Part shown: positions 47,165 through 57,396 of the stretch, piece by piece | Numbering within the stretch: the stretch's first letter is position 1 | Layout: every line of letters starts with the position of its first letter | Source of the DNA: Terasakiella magnetica | Lineage (GTDB): Bacteria > Pseudomonadota > Alphaproteobacteria > Rhodospirillales > Magnetospirillaceae | Assembly: GCA_902729415.1 (NCBI GenBank) | Contig: CACVCF010000057.1 | Span: forward strand, 1-64,000 | Length of the DNA stretch: 64,000 bases | Reading direction: 5' to 3' | Position numbers and translations under genes: made by a program | The notes under the pieces: generated by a model | What the model saw: the letters and a program-made list of their open reading frames with translations, nothing else | Databases searched by the model: none | What the model was told of the DNA's origin: nothing

Positions 47165-48214
47165 ATGGCCCGCATCGTCATGACCGACGACGGAATAAGC
47201 TTCGACGGCGCCACTTTGGAGGAGAGGCCGCTGGGTGGGGCCGAGACCTCGTTCATCGAGATGGCCAACGCCCTGGCGGCGCGCGGTCATGAGGTGCTGG
47301 TGTGCAACAAGTGCGAGGCCGAGCGCGTCCATCGCGGCGTCACCTGGCGGCCCTTGGCCCAAGGCGTGCCCGACAGCGCCGACCTCTACATTCCCAATCG
47401 GGGTGACAAGCTGCTGCGGCTTTGCCCTGGTGCCAAGCGGGTGATCTTCTGGATTCACAATCCGGCGGGCTATTTGCTCAAGTGGCGCTATCAGTGGAAG
47501 CTGGCCTTGCGTCGCCCGGTGATCGTGTTCTCGGGCGCCAGCCATGCCTCGACCTATCCGGCCTGGGCCTTCGCCGGCGGGCGCGAGATCGTGCTTTACG
47601 GCCTGACCGATCTGTTCTGCCATGCCGAGGAGCGCCAAGCCGTGCCACTGCCCCGCGTGGTGTTCACCTCCAATCCCATGCGCTCGCTGGATTGGCTGAT
47701 GGATGTGTGGGAGAGCCGCATCCGCCCGGCAGTGCCCCATGCCGAACTGCATGTCTTTGCCGGGACCGCCACCTATGGTGCGGCGGGGGTGGCCAAGGCG
47801 GGCAAGATGGGGCCGGTGCTGGAGCGCGCCGCCGCCTTGGCCGATCAGGGGGTGATCCTGCGCGGCCCGGTGCCCAAGAGCCAATTGGTGGGGGAACTAG
47901 CCGCCGCCCGCGCCTTGCTCTATCGCGGTGATATCGGCGAGACCTTCTGTTCGGCGGTGGCCGAGGCCCAGGCCATGGGCCTGCCCGCCGTGCTGGAAGA
48001 CATCGCCTGCATGAAGGAGCGGGTGGTCGAAGGCGAGACCGGCTGGGCGGTCAAGGGCGCCGAGGCCTTTGCCGAGGCCGGTATCCGCCTGCTGTCCGAC
48101 GACGCTCTGTGGCGGCGTATGCATCGCGCCTGTCTGGCCCAGCAGCGCGCGTGGCGCTGGGAGCATGCGGCGGCCGAGTTCGAGCGCATCGGGGGGATCG
48201 CCGCGCCGCGATGA
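47165..48214 (+). CDS. GT-B glycosyltransferase-like protein
   Basis: 349 residues. GT4-like architecture: RPLGGAETSFIEMANALAAR with the acceptor glycine loop, RVIFWIHNPAGYL, VVFTSNPMRSLDWLMDVW as the donor-binding turn, and LLYRGDIGETFCSAVAEAQAMGLPAV as the E-x7-E region. It starts 4 bp after the GT2 gene and overlaps the next gene by ATGA. Sugar specificity is unknown. Confidence 0.85.
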   Translation: MARIVMTDDGISFDGATLEERPLGGAETSFIEMANALAARGHEVLVCNKCEAERVHRGVTWRPLAQGVPDSADLYIPNRGDKLLRLCPGAKRVIFWIHNPAGYLLKWRYQWKLALRRPVIVFSGASHASTYPAWAFAGGREIVLYGLTDLFCHAEERQAVPLPRVVFTSNPMRSLDWLMDVWESRIRPAVPHAELHVFAGTATYGAAGVAKAGKMGPVLERAAALADQGVILRGPVPKSQLVGELAAARALLYRGDIGETFCSAVAEAQAMGLPAVLEDIACMKERVVEGETGWAVKGAEAFAEAGIRLLSDDALWRRMHRACLAQQRAWRWEHAAAEFERIGGIAAPR

Positions 48215-49665
48215 CGCCGTATCGGGATATCTTGGCCCATGCCCTCTCGCAGCATCGCGCCGGTCGGCTGGACGAGGCCGATATCTTCTATCGCGCCCTG
48301 CTGACCGAGAGGCCGGATGATCCCGAATGCCTTAACCTTCTGGGGGCCGTTGCCCTGGCGAAGGGTGATTTCGAAAGGGCAATGAAGCTGGCGGTGCGGG
48401 CCTTGGTCTGTCAGCCCGGCTTTTCGCCGGCCCGGAGCAATCTGGCGGTGGCCTTGCACAAGCTGGGGCGGCTGGACGAGGCGATGGCCCAGGTCCGTGC
48501 CGCTCTCAGCCTGACTCCCGGAGAGGCCGATTGTTATTACAATTTCGGCAATATCCTGCGACAGAAGGCTTGCCCCGGCGAAGCCGCCATCGCCCAGGGC
48601 CGTGCCGTTCATCTCCGTCCCGATCACGCCAAGGCGTGGCATGCCCTCGGTCTTGCCCGGATGGACCTGGGGCGGGTGGAAGACGGGGTGAGCGCCATCC
48701 AGGGCGCCATGGCCCTATGCCCGCAAGACCCTTACGCCCATCTGGCCCTGTCCGAAGCGCTGTTCCATCTGGGGCGCTCTGCCGAGGGCTGGGAGCGCTA
48801 TGAACACCGCCACCGTCTGCCCCATGTGGCGGGGTTGGGGCGGACCTGGCCGCAGCCGGTGTAGACCGGCGATCCCCTGGCCGGGCGGCGGCTTCTGGTT
48901 CACTGGGAGCAAGGGTTTGGCGACGTCATCCAATTCGCCCGCTATGTGCCTCTGATCACGGGGGGCGAGGTCATTTTCCAGGTCAGGGCTGGTATGGCGG
49001 GGCTGATGCGGACCATGTCCAAGGCCCCGTTCATTGTGGAAGAGGGCCAGGCCCTGCCCCCGTTCGACTGCCGCATTTCCTTGCTGTCCCTGCCGCGTCG
49101 GTTCTGGGCCGCGCACGGTGCGGTCACCGCGGCCCCGCCTTATCTCCATCCTCCCGCCTCGAAGGACTGGCCGCGGCGGATTGATGCCGGGGCCAAGATG
49201 ACGGTGGGGTTGTGCTGGGCGGGGCGGCCCAGCCATGCCGACGATTTCAAGCGCAGCATGGACCTGGATCGGCTGCGCCCGCTGATGGATATTCCGGAGT
49301 TACGGCTGTTCAGCCTCCAGATCGACAATCCCGAGCCCGGCCCGAAGGCTCTGCCGGATTGTGTCACCGACCTGGGGCCGGAGCTGGAAAGCTTCCTTGA
49401 TACCGCCCAGGCGATCGCTGCCCTCGATCTGGTGATCACCGTCGACACCGCCTTGGCCCATCTGGCCGGAGCCCTGGGCAAGCCGGTCTGGGTGATGCTG
49501 GCTAAGACGCCCGACTGGCGCTGGGGAATGGCAGGCGAACGGACGCCGTGGTATCCGTCCATGCGTCTGTTCCGGCAGTCTCGCCCCGGTGACTGGCCCG
49601 AGGTGATCGGGCGGATCAGCGCCGCGCTGCGGCGCGGGCAAGCATCATCAGGGCGCGGGACGTGA
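48211..49665 (+). pseudogene. TPR + GT9-like glycosyltransferase interrupted by an in-frame amber codon
   Basis: One frame codes for TPR repeats (48211-48861; e.g. YYNFGNILRQKACPGEAAIA) and continues after TAG at 48862-48864 into a heptosyltransferase-like domain (RRLLVHWEQGFGDVIQFARY ... TVGLCWAGRPSHADDFKRSM ... LVITVDTALAHLAGALG). Relatives of this TPR-GT9 type have a conserved Trp-x-Gly exactly at the junction; here the context is QPV-TAG-TGDPLAG, so a TGG-to-TAG change is likely. The result is either a recent nonsense mutation, a sequencing error, or two separately translated halves, though no ribosome site is evident for the second half. The 3' end overlaps holA by 50 bp. Confidence 0.75.
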
Positions 49666-50638
49666 TCTCGGCGGCGGGCATGCCGGTCGTCTTGCAATCG
49701 GCCTCGGCTTCGGTCAGCACCTCGAGCGCCTTGCCCAGACGATCCACCGGCCAGCGCGACAGCTGGCGTTTGAAGCGCTCCACCGCCTTGAAGATCACCG
49801 GCGGTTTCAGCGCATTCATGGCCTGATCCATCGCCTTGCCCTGGGCCATATGACCGGCGGCCAGATGCAGGCGCTGGAAGTGGCGCGAGACGGTGCGCAG
49901 CATGGCGACCGGCGAGGTACCTTCACGCAGCAGCCGGTCCAGCACCCGCTGCGATCCGGCATGATCGCCATCGGCGGTGGTCAGCGCCAGATCGTCGAGG
50001 CCGAGGGCGGCGGTGTCACCGACGCAGGCTTGGGCGTCCTCCAGGCTCACCCGTCCCGGCCCCCCCATATAAAGGGCAAGCTTGCCCAGCTCGGCGCGGG
50101 TTAGACGGCGGTCGCCGCCCAGGTGGTCGATGAGATAGGCCATGGCGTCGGGCTCGGCCATCAGGCCGGCTGATTTCAGCTCGTCTTGGATTACGGCGGC
50201 CAGCGATCCACCCTCATCACCGTAACAGGCCATGGCGGCGGCGTTGTCGGCGCCCTCGAACAGTTTGCGCAACGACGAGCGCGGCCCCAGCTCGCCGCCT
50301 TCCACCACCACCAGGGCGTCGCCGATGGGGTGGCCGAGGAAGGAGGTGAGTACCGCACTTTGGGAATCTCCGGCATCGCGCAGTACCACCACGCGGCGTC
50401 CGCCGCCCATGGCCATGGCGGCGGCTTCGTCGGCCAGGCGTGAGGGAATATCCTTGAGGGCGGCGGGCGTCAGCTCGGTGATGCGGAAGGGGTCGGAGAG
50501 GTCCGGAACTACGCTTTTCATCAGGCGCTGTACCCGTTCACGGACCAGGCCAAGATCGGGACCGAAGACCAGAATGGCGCGCATGGCCGGGTCGGGGGCC
50601 TTGATAAAGGCTTCGATCCGCGAGCCCGAGAGCTTCAC
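49616..50638 (-). CDS. holA: DNA polymerase III delta subunit HolA
   Basis: 340 residues from a GTG whose GTGA overlaps the lptE stop. Signatures: AILVFGPDLGLVRERVQRLM in the AAA+ domain, RRVVVLRDAGD, LGGDRRLTRAELGKLALYMG in the middle domain, and LLREGTSPVAMLRTVSRHFQRL in the collar. It opens the beta clamp within the clamp loader. The leuS-lptE-holA order is conserved in Alphaproteobacteria. Confidence 0.94.
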   Translation of the reverse strand: MKLSGSRIEAFIKAPDPAMRAILVFGPDLGLVRERVQRLMKSVVPDLSDPFRITELTPAALKDIPSRLADEAAAMAMGGGRRVVVLRDAGDSQSAVLTSFLGHPIGDALVVVEGGELGPRSSLRKLFEGADNAAAMACYGDEGGSLAAVIQDELKSAGLMAEPDAMAYLIDHLGGDRRLTRAELGKLALYMGGPGRVSLEDAQACVGDTAALGLDDLALTTADGDHAGSQRVLDRLLREGTSPVAMLRTVSRHFQRLHLAAGHMAQGKAMDQAMNALKPPVIFKAVERFKRQLSRWPVDRLGKALEVLTEAEADCKTTGMPAAEITSRALMMLARAAARR

Positions 50639-51240
50639 TGCTGCTCCATCAGCCGCGATGGGCGCGGCTTGGCGTCCATATCATCGACGTCGTCCAGGGG
50701 CGAGCGGCGAATGCGGTATTTGGGGTCGTTGGGGTTGGCTTTGTACTGTTTGATGGCGATTGCGGCGCGCGAGCGGATATCGTCGGCCAATTGTTCGATG
50801 GCGCGGCTTTCGGCATCGCGCTCCATGGCGACGCTGGCATAGCGCGGGCCGAGATAGTCGAAATTGGCGATGGCGGTCGAGGCGTCGCTGAGGATGGTCC
50901 GGCGTCCCGCGCTCAGGCCGATCTGTGCCGTCAGAACCATGCGGCCCAGGGTGGCGAAGCTGTCCTTGCGATAGCCGAGATCGCTCAGACTCTGGCTCAG
51001 CTTGATGGTCAGGACGTAATCGGGGCTGGCGGGTTCCCCCCGCGGCGTCAGGCGCTGAAGCAGGGAGTTGCGCAATTGCTGGCCGATGCGGTCGTCGATA
51101 CGATCGATATAGATGTTGGCTAAATCGCTGCCGCCGGATTCGGCCTCCGCGCCGCTTTTACCGTAAAGCGGGCGAAAGCCGCAGCCGACCGGCCCCAGCG
51201 CCAGGATAAGCAGGACGATAAGAGGTCTAGACCACCACAT
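50635..51240 (-). CDS. lptE: LPS-assembly lipoprotein LptE
   Basis: 201 residues from the ATG at 51240, which lies inside the last codons of leuS. An N-terminal signal peptide ends at a lipobox-like LGPVGC, followed by GFRPLYG, the LptE hallmark. The body includes [20 protein letters not shown]. LptE plugs the LptD barrel to insert LPS in the outer membrane. The C-terminal tail (~[20 protein letters not shown]) is basic/acidic and variable. Confidence 0.92.
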   Translation of the reverse strand: MWWSRPLIVLLILALGPVGCGFRPLYGKSGAEAESGGSDLANIYIDRIDDRIGQQLRNSLLQRLTPRGEPASPDYVLTIKLSQSLSDLGYRKDSFATLGRMVLTAQIGLSAGRRTILSDASTAIANFDYLGPRYASVAMERDAESRAIEQLADDIRSRAAIAIKQYKANPNDPKYRIRRSPLDDVDDMDAKPRPSRLMEQQ

Positions 51241-53803
51241 TGACGATCCGATTGGGTACAACCACCACCTTACGCGGCGGTTTGCCTGACATTGCCGAAA
51301 TCACCGCAGCTTGCGCAAGCGCCGTCTGTTCTGCCAGGGCGTTATCGGCATCCTTGGGCAGGTCGATGGTGGCGCGCAGCTTGCCGTTGACCTGAACCGC
51401 GACGGTGACGCTGTCTTCCACCAGCAAGGCGGTTTCGGCCACCGGCCAGCCCTGTTCCACCAGCAGGCCCGATTGCCCCAGTTCGGCCCACAGCTCTTCC
51501 GCCAGATGCGGCATCATGGGGCCGATCAGGCGGGCGGCGGTCTCCAGACCTTCGCGCAGCACCCAACCCGCACCCTGGGCACTGGCGGGGAGTTCGCCCA
51601 AGCCGTTGGTCATCTCGCGGATGTGGGCCACCGCCTTGTTGAAGTGGAAGCGTTCGAGATCGTCGCCGACCGTGGCGATGGTCTTGTGCACCAGCCGCCG
51701 CGCCTTGACCGCGTCGGACCCCAATTCGGGCATGGCGCTTCCGGGGGCGGGCAGCGCCGCGGCCACCACCATGCGCCACAGACGGTTGACATAGCGCCAG
51801 GCGCCGTCGATGCCGGATTCGGTCCAGTCGAGATCGCGCTCGGGCGGAGAATCCGACAGCATGAACAGACGCGCCGTATCGGCGCCATAGCCGTCGATGA
51901 TGCCGGCGGGATCGACCACGTTCTTCTTGGACTTGCTCATCTTTTCCGAGCGGCCGCCGGTCACCGGCGCACCGGTTTCGGCGTGCACCAGGGCACCGTC
52001 GGGGCCGTGGGCCACCTCGGTGGGATAGAGCCACTGCCCATCCTCGGACTTGAAGGTCTCGTGGCAGATCATGCCCTGGGTCAACAGCCCGGCGAAGGGT
52101 TCCTTGACCCCGAGATAGCCGCAATCCTTCAAAGCGCGGGTGAAGAAACGGGAATACAGCAGGTGCAGCACCGCATGCTCGATGCCGCCGATATACTGGT
52201 CCACCGACATCCAGTAATCCGCCGCCGACTTGTCGAAGGCGACGTCGCTGCGGCCGGGCGAGGTGAAGCGGGCGAAGTACCACGACGATTCAAAGAAGGT
52301 GTCGAAGGTATCGGTCTCGCGCCGGGCGGGCTTGCCGCAGGCGGGGCAGGCCACGTCCTTCCAGGTGGGATGATGGGCCAGGGGGTTGCCCGGCTTGTCG
52401 AAGCTGACGTCCTCGGGCAGGCGCACCGGCAGGTCGGCCTCGGGCACCGGCACGGCGCCGCAGGCCTCGCAATGGATGATGGGGATGGGGCAGCCCCAAT
52501 AGCGCTGGCGCGACACACCCCAGTCGCGCAGGCGGTAATTGATGGTGCGGTTGCCGCGTTCCATTTTCTCGATGCGGGCGATGGCCTCGGCCTTGGCGGC
52601 GTCCACCGCCAGACCGTCGAGGAAGCGGGAATTGATGGCGATGCCGTCGCCGGTATAGGCCTCGCCCTTGGCCAGGGCGGCGATGACGGCCTCCTTGTCG
52701 GCGGCGGGTTCCACCACCTGGGTATAGCCCAGGCCGTATTTGACGGCGAAGTCCAGGTCGCGCTGGTCGTGGGCGGGGCAGCCGAAAATGGCGCCCGAGC
52801 CGTAATCCATCAGCACGAAATTGGCGACATAGACCGGCAGGGTCCAGGCCGGATCAAAGGGGTGAACCGCGCGTAAGGGCGTGGCGAAGCCCTTCTTTTC
52901 CGCCGTCTCGATGGCAGCTTCCGAGGTGCCCATGCGGTTGCACTCGGCCACGAATTCGGCGAGGGCGGGATTGGTCGCAGCCATCTCTGCGGCCAGGGGG
53001 TGGTTCGCGGCGATGGCGACGAACTTGGCGCCGAACAAGGTGTCGGGGCGGGTGGTGAAGACCTCCAGCTGGTCGGAGCGGCCTTCCAGGTCGAACATCA
53101 GCCGTGCCCCTTCCGAGCGGCCGATCCAGTTCTCCTGCATCAGGCGTACCCGTTCGGGCCAGCGTTCCAGGGTGGCGAGACTGTCGAGCAGATCCTGGGC
53201 ATAGGCGGTGATTTTGAGGAACCACTGCGACAGCAGGCGCTTTTCCACCAGGGCGCCGGAGCGCCAACCGCGGCCGTCGATCACCTGCTCGTTGGCGAGA
53301 ACGGTGTTTTCCACCGGGTCCCAATTGACCCAGGATTCCTTGCGGTAGACCAACCCGGCTTTGAGGAAATCCAGGAACATCTTCTGTTCGTGGCGGTAGT
53401 ATTCCGGCTCGCAGGTGGCAAGCTCGCGGCTCCAATCATAGGACAGGCCCATGGACTTAAGCTGCTCGCGCATGGCGGCGATGTTTTCGCGTGTCCACTT
53501 GGCGGGGTGGACGTTGTTTTGGATGGCGGCGTTCTCGGCGGGCAGGCCAAAGGCGTCCCAGCCCATGGGGTGCAGGACGTTGAAGCCCTTGGCGCGCTTA
53601 TAACGGGCCACCACGTCGCCTAGGGTATAGTTGCGGACATGGCCCATATGGATGCGTCCCGACGGATAGGGAAACATCTCCAGCACATAGTATTTCGGCC
53701 GGGAGGCGTCCTCGCGCGCTTCGAAGCAGCGCTGGTCTTCCCAGACTCGCTGCCACTTGGCCTCGGTTTCCTTCACATTATAACGTTCGTCGGAACGCGA
53801 CAT
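51227..53803 (-). CDS. leuS: Leucyl-tRNA synthetase
   Basis: 858 residues. The class Ia HIGH motif is HMGH (52-55) in [13 protein letters not shown], the KMSKS loop is EKMSKSKKN (~620), and a long CP1 editing domain contains the [10 protein letters not shown] threonine-rich site. It charges tRNA-Leu. It heads the lptE-holA operon, with the DUF3576 gene 62 bp away on the same strand upstream. Confidence 0.97.
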   Translation of the reverse strand: MSRSDERYNVKETEAKWQRVWEDQRCFEAREDASRPKYYVLEMFPYPSGRIHMGHVRNYTLGDVVARYKRAKGFNVLHPMGWDAFGLPAENAAIQNNVHPAKWTRENIAAMREQLKSMGLSYDWSRELATCEPEYYRHEQKMFLDFLKAGLVYRKESWVNWDPVENTVLANEQVIDGRGWRSGALVEKRLLSQWFLKITAYAQDLLDSLATLERWPERVRLMQENWIGRSEGARLMFDLEGRSDQLEVFTTRPDTLFGAKFVAIAANHPLAAEMAATNPALAEFVAECNRMGTSEAAIETAEKKGFATPLRAVHPFDPAWTLPVYVANFVLMDYGSGAIFGCPAHDQRDLDFAVKYGLGYTQVVEPAADKEAVIAALAKGEAYTGDGIAINSRFLDGLAVDAAKAEAIARIEKMERGNRTINYRLRDWGVSRQRYWGCPIPIIHCEACGAVPVPEADLPVRLPEDVSFDKPGNPLAHHPTWKDVACPACGKPARRETDTFDTFFESSWYFARFTSPGRSDVAFDKSAADYWMSVDQYIGGIEHAVLHLLYSRFFTRALKDCGYLGVKEPFAGLLTQGMICHETFKSEDGQWLYPTEVAHGPDGALVHAETGAPVTGGRSEKMSKSKKNVVDPAGIIDGYGADTARLFMLSDSPPERDLDWTESGIDGAWRYVNRLWRMVVAAALPAPGSAMPELGSDAVKARRLVHKTIATVGDDLERFHFNKAVAHIREMTNGLGELPASAQGAGWVLREGLETAARLIGPMMPHLAEELWAELGQSGLLVEQGWPVAETALLVEDSVTVAVQVNGKLRATIDLPKDADNALAEQTALAQAAVISAMSGKPPRKVVVVPNRIVNVVV

Positions 53804-53865
53804 GACGCCGTCCGTAAATCTAGGGGGAAGCGGAAAGGGAAATGAAACGGGGCGGCAAGCCCCGC

Positions 53866-54402
53866 TTATTCGGTGGAGACGACGCGGAGCTGGCGCGCCC
53901 GGGTCAGGATGGAGTTTTCCAGGTCGGTGGCCATCTTGGGATCAACGCGGGTGTCGGCCCAATTGCCGGTCCCGTCCTTGACCTGCTTGAACAGCGAGAC
54001 CTTGACGCCGTCGGCGCGCAAGGTGCGGTCGATGATGAAGACGTTGACCTTGTACCGCTCGTTGGGCGTTTCCGGCAGCTGGTACCAATCGGTGATGATG
54101 GTGCCGCCAAAGGCGTCGGCGGTGGTGATGGGCATGAACGAGATGGTATCCAGCGATGCCCGCCACAGATAGGCGTTGACGCCGATCCCCGATCCTGCGC
54201 CGCCGCCCTGATCCTTGGACTTGCCGAACAGGCCTTCGGGTCCGAAGATGGTTTCGCGCGGTTCGTTGGACATGCGCGGTGCGCTCTGTCCCTTGTCCTT
54301 GGTGGGAAAGACCGCCTGGCTGTTTTCACAGGCCGACAGCGCCAGGGCACCGAGAACCAGGGCGAGGGCGGCAGTGGCGCCCGTCAGTTTCTTCCTCGTC
54401 AT
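53866..54402 (-). CDS. DUF3576 lipoprotein
   Basis: 178 residues from the ATG at 54402. The signal peptide ends at lipobox LSAC. The core [36 protein letters not shown] and [20 protein letters not shown] matches DUF3576, an alphaproteobacterial family regularly found next to leuS-lptE, suggesting a role in outer-membrane or LPS assembly. That role is inferred from synteny only. Confidence 0.88.
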   Translation of the reverse strand: MTRKKLTGATAALALVLGALALSACENSQAVFPTKDKGQSAPRMSNEPRETIFGPEGLFGKSKDQGGGAGSGIGVNAYLWRASLDTISFMPITTADAFGGTIITDWYQLPETPNERYKVNVFIIDRTLRADGVKVSLFKQVKDGTGNWADTRVDPKMATDLENSILTRARQLRVVSTE

Positions 54403-54795
54403 CACATCTTCATCCTGTCGCACCGCGAAGGGCGCGGCCTGTTGGCGAGTAAATCGTGTCGGACGGCCGTGAGGGGACGATTGCCAGCCGCACAGTCACG
54501 TACGATTCTCCGGCGGTCGCTTTCGCGGACCTCGACACGTTGGCGAGAATGCAACGAGAGACCGCCCGCGGGCAAGCGGGGAATGCCGGGGGGCGCATTG
54601 CCGGTCCCGTCGGCATCCTTCCCCCAGGGGATCGGGTGTTGCACCGATGTCACACTGCGCGTCTTTCAACACAGACCAAGGTTGGTGCGCTTGACTGACG
54701 GGGCGTGTCATGGCGTGATGACGACCGTTCGTTTATTTGGATTTGCGGGTGCGGCCATTGGGGGTCGGCATTCGGGGCCAAAGAGAGGAGATACC
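54403..54795. other. Divergent intergenic region upstream of the porin gene
   Basis: About 390 bp without a convincing gene. It must hold the promoters for the DUF3576-leuS operon and for the porin. A TTGACT box at 54691-54696 is the best -35 candidate for the porin, but the hexamer 17 bp further is a poor -10. The long leader before the porin (AGAGAGGAG Shine-Dalgarno at 54782-54790) could host post-transcriptional control. Confidence 0.4.
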
Positions 54796-56124
54796 ATGAA
54801 GAAGATTCTCACCGCCAGCACTGCGCTGGTTGCCGCCGGTATGATCACCGCCGGCGCCGCCGATGCTGCCGACAAGATTAAAATCAACGTTGGCGGCTTC
54901 TCCCAGTGGTGGGTTGTCGGCGTTTGGCAGGACACCAAGTTCCAGAACGCCACCAACCAGGCGAACAACAACAACCTGGGCCTCCCCGCCGGTACCCTGA
55001 CCAACGGTCAGAACAACGCCGCCCAGCGCGCCAATGTCGACATTAAGGGCAACAACGAGATTTGGTTCTCGGGCGACACCACCCTCGACAACGGCATGAA
55101 GGTCGGCGTGTTCGTCAGCCTCGAAGCCGGTGGCCACTCTGACATTCTCACCGACTCCATCGACAAGTCCTATGCCTGGGTCGAAGGCGGCTTCGGTAAG
55201 GTCATGCTCGGCACCGCCCCCAACGGCACCGCCCTGCTGCATGTTCAGGCGCCCGACGCCGCGAACAACTTCACCAACGCCGGCATCATGAATGCGAACT
55301 TCGCGGTGTCGAAGCCCGCTTCGGTGATGGGCATGAACCAGATCGTTGGTCAATCGTCCTCGATGAACACCACCAACATCATCGCCGACGACAACGCCGA
55401 AAAGATCACCTACGTCGCTCCGTCCTTCGCCGGTCTGACCGTTGGCGCCACCTACGTTCCGAGCGTTACCCGTCAGGACCAGCGCGGCACTCCGCTGTCG
55501 CGTTCCGAGGCCTTCGGCGGCGGCGCCATGTACGCCAACACCTTCGGCCCCGTCGGCGTGAAGCTGTCGGGCGGCTATGTCTGGGTTGACCTGTCCTCCT
55601 CGGGCGCCGTCGGCGAGCGCGCCTACACCGCCCAGTCTTATGGCACCCAGCTGTCCTATGCCGGCTTCACCCTCGGCGGTTCGGTCCAGTTGGCCCGTGA
55701 CGATCACAAGTCCGGCGCTCTGTCCGCTTCGGTCCTGGGCTCGGGCGCCAATGGCACCAACGGTTCGGCCACCTATGGTTCGGCGGCCAACGCCACCTAT
55801 ATCGCTCCCGGCAAGGGCCAGATCGACTTCGGCGGTAAGGCCTTCGACGTGGGTCTGCAGTACGCTTCCGGCCCCTATGCCGTGTCGCTCGCCTACTTCC
55901 GTTCGGAAGTCAACGGCGCTCTGACCAGCACCAAGAAGGACCTGATCGAGTTCTATCAGGCTTCGGGCAAGTACGCGCTCGGGCCGGGGGTCGATATGCT
56001 GGGTTCGGTTGGCTATGCCCACTACAAGGACCAGCGTAAGGGCACTCTGACCACCGCCCTTGCCAACGACGCTCTCGAGAACAGTGGCTGGACCGCCATG
56101 AGCGGCCTGTCGCTGGCCTTCTAA
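54796..56124 (+). CDS. Outer-membrane porin (Gram-negative general porin-like)
   Basis: 442 residues. The signal peptide (MKKILTASTALVAAGMITAG, cleaved near ADAADK) is followed by alternating beta-strand sequence ending in aromatic F at the C-terminus (SGLSLAF), the BAM recognition signature. NEIWFSGDTTLDNGMKVGV and SYAWVEGGFGKVMLGTAPNG are typical of 16-strand trimeric porins. It is rich in Gly/Asn/Ala. The AGAGAGGAG ribosome site, biased codons and strong terminator suggest high expression. Confidence 0.92.
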   Translation: MKKILTASTALVAAGMITAGAADAADKIKINVGGFSQWWVVGVWQDTKFQNATNQANNNNLGLPAGTLTNGQNNAAQRANVDIKGNNEIWFSGDTTLDNGMKVGVFVSLEAGGHSDILTDSIDKSYAWVEGGFGKVMLGTAPNGTALLHVQAPDAANNFTNAGIMNANFAVSKPASVMGMNQIVGQSSSMNTTNIIADDNAEKITYVAPSFAGLTVGATYVPSVTRQDQRGTPLSRSEAFGGGAMYANTFGPVGVKLSGGYVWVDLSSSGAVGERAYTAQSYGTQLSYAGFTLGGSVQLARDDHKSGALSASVLGSGANGTNGSATYGSAANATYIAPGKGQIDFGGKAFDVGLQYASGPYAVSLAYFRSEVNGALTSTKKDLIEFYQASGKYALGPGVDMLGSVGYAHYKDQRKGTLTTALANDALENSGWTAMSGLSLAF

Positions 56125-56150
56125 TCGGCCTCGACGCTTAAAGGGTATGG

Positions 56151-56183
56151 GAGAGGGCGGCTTTGGCCGCCCTCTCTTTTTTT
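56151..56183 (+). terminator. Strong terminator after the porin gene
   Basis: A perfect 11-bp stem (GAGAGGGCGGC at 56151-56161 and its complement at 56166-56176) with loop TTTG, followed by seven T residues. Confidence 0.93.
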
Positions 56184-56243
56184 GCCCATCGCTATGCCAA
56201 GCGGTGGTAAGGGTGGGGTTGTCTGACCGGAAGGAGTGCCTGC

Positions 56244-57386
56244 ATGTCCATGTCTCTCGCCGATGCCCTGGCCATGGTGGACCGGGAAATGGCTCATGGC
56301 CGCTTCACTCAGGCCAATGCCATGCTGCGGCAGCTAGAGGCCCAGATCCCCAATCACTTCGATATCGCCCGGCGCATTGGCTATTGCACCGCCCGTTTGG
56401 GCGATCTGTCCCAGGCCTCCCAGCATCTTGACGCCCTGGCGCGGGCGGGGGATCAGGCCAGCGGGATTCTTCTGGACATGGTGCGCCAGGCCCTCAGCCT
56501 TCCGGCGGCGGCGCAGCAGGTTCAACTGGATATCGAATCCCTGCGCCATACCTATTTCATGGACTATCCCAAGACCGTCACCATCGAGACCTTCTCGAAG
56601 TGCAACGCCAATTGCGTCTTTTGCCCCTATTCTACTCTGGCGCGCAAAGACACCCTGATGCCCGATGCCCTGTTTCACAAGATCATCGGCGATCTGAAGC
56701 AAATTCCGGCCCATGTGCCGTTTTCCATCGCGCCGTTCAAGGTCAACGAGCCCTTCCTCGACAAGCGCATTTTCGATTTCTGCCACGGCATCAATGCCCA
56801 ATTGCCCAATGCCCATATTCAGATCTTCTCCAACGGCTCGACCCTGACCGAGACCAATCTGCGCAAGCTGGCCGAGGTCAAGTCGGTGCAGCATCTGTGG
56901 ATCAGCCTCAACCACCACGAAAAAACCGCCTATGAAGCCCTGATGTCGCTGCGCTACGACCAGACTCTGGCGCGGCTGAAGGGCGTGCACGAAGCCGTGA
57001 GCCAGGGCTGGCTCACCATACCGGTGATGGTGTCGCGGGTCACCGACGGCAGCGCCGATGACGCGGCGTTCGAGCGCTTCGTCGCCGAGACCTTTCCCGG
57101 CTTCCAGATCATGATGGTGGGGCGCGAGGACTGGGTGGGGCAGGTCGATATCGAAAAGCAGAAATCCTCCAAGCCCCATGGCTGCACCCGTTGGTACGAA
57201 TTGTCCATCATGTCCACCGGCGAGGTGGCGCTGTGCTGCATGGACGGCCAGGGCAAGCATGTGATCGGTGATGTCAACCACCAGTCGGCACTTGAAATCT
57301 ATAACAGCCCCGGCTATCGCGCCTTGCGTGAAACGGTGCGAACCCGCCAGGCGGCGGCCGAACCCTGCCACACCTGTACGCTTTAG
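56244..57386 (+). CDS. Radical SAM/SPASM protein with helical TPR-like N-terminus
   Basis: 380 residues; AAGGAG precedes the ATG. Residues ~1-95 are helical and TPR-like (FTQANAMLRQLEAQIPNHFD). The radical-SAM CxxxCxxC is CNANCVFCPYS (~120), and a C-terminal SPASM-type segment has CTRWYELSIMSTGEVALCCM and the final CHTC. SPASM enzymes modify peptides, proteins or carbohydrates using extra Fe-S clusters. No small peptide substrate gene is adjacent; a polysaccharide-linked role is possible given other loci here. The substrate is unknown. Confidence 0.85.
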   Translation: MSMSLADALAMVDREMAHGRFTQANAMLRQLEAQIPNHFDIARRIGYCTARLGDLSQASQHLDALARAGDQASGILLDMVRQALSLPAAAQQVQLDIESLRHTYFMDYPKTVTIETFSKCNANCVFCPYSTLARKDTLMPDALFHKIIGDLKQIPAHVPFSIAPFKVNEPFLDKRIFDFCHGINAQLPNAHIQIFSNGSTLTETNLRKLAEVKSVQHLWISLNHHEKTAYEALMSLRYDQTLARLKGVHEAVSQGWLTIPVMVSRVTDGSADDAAFERFVAETFPGFQIMMVGREDWVGQVDIEKQKSSKPHGCTRWYELSIMSTGEVALCCMDGQGKHVIGDVNHQSALEIYNSPGYRALRETVRTRQAAAEPCHTCTL

Positions 57387-57396
57387 ATCTGCCGAA

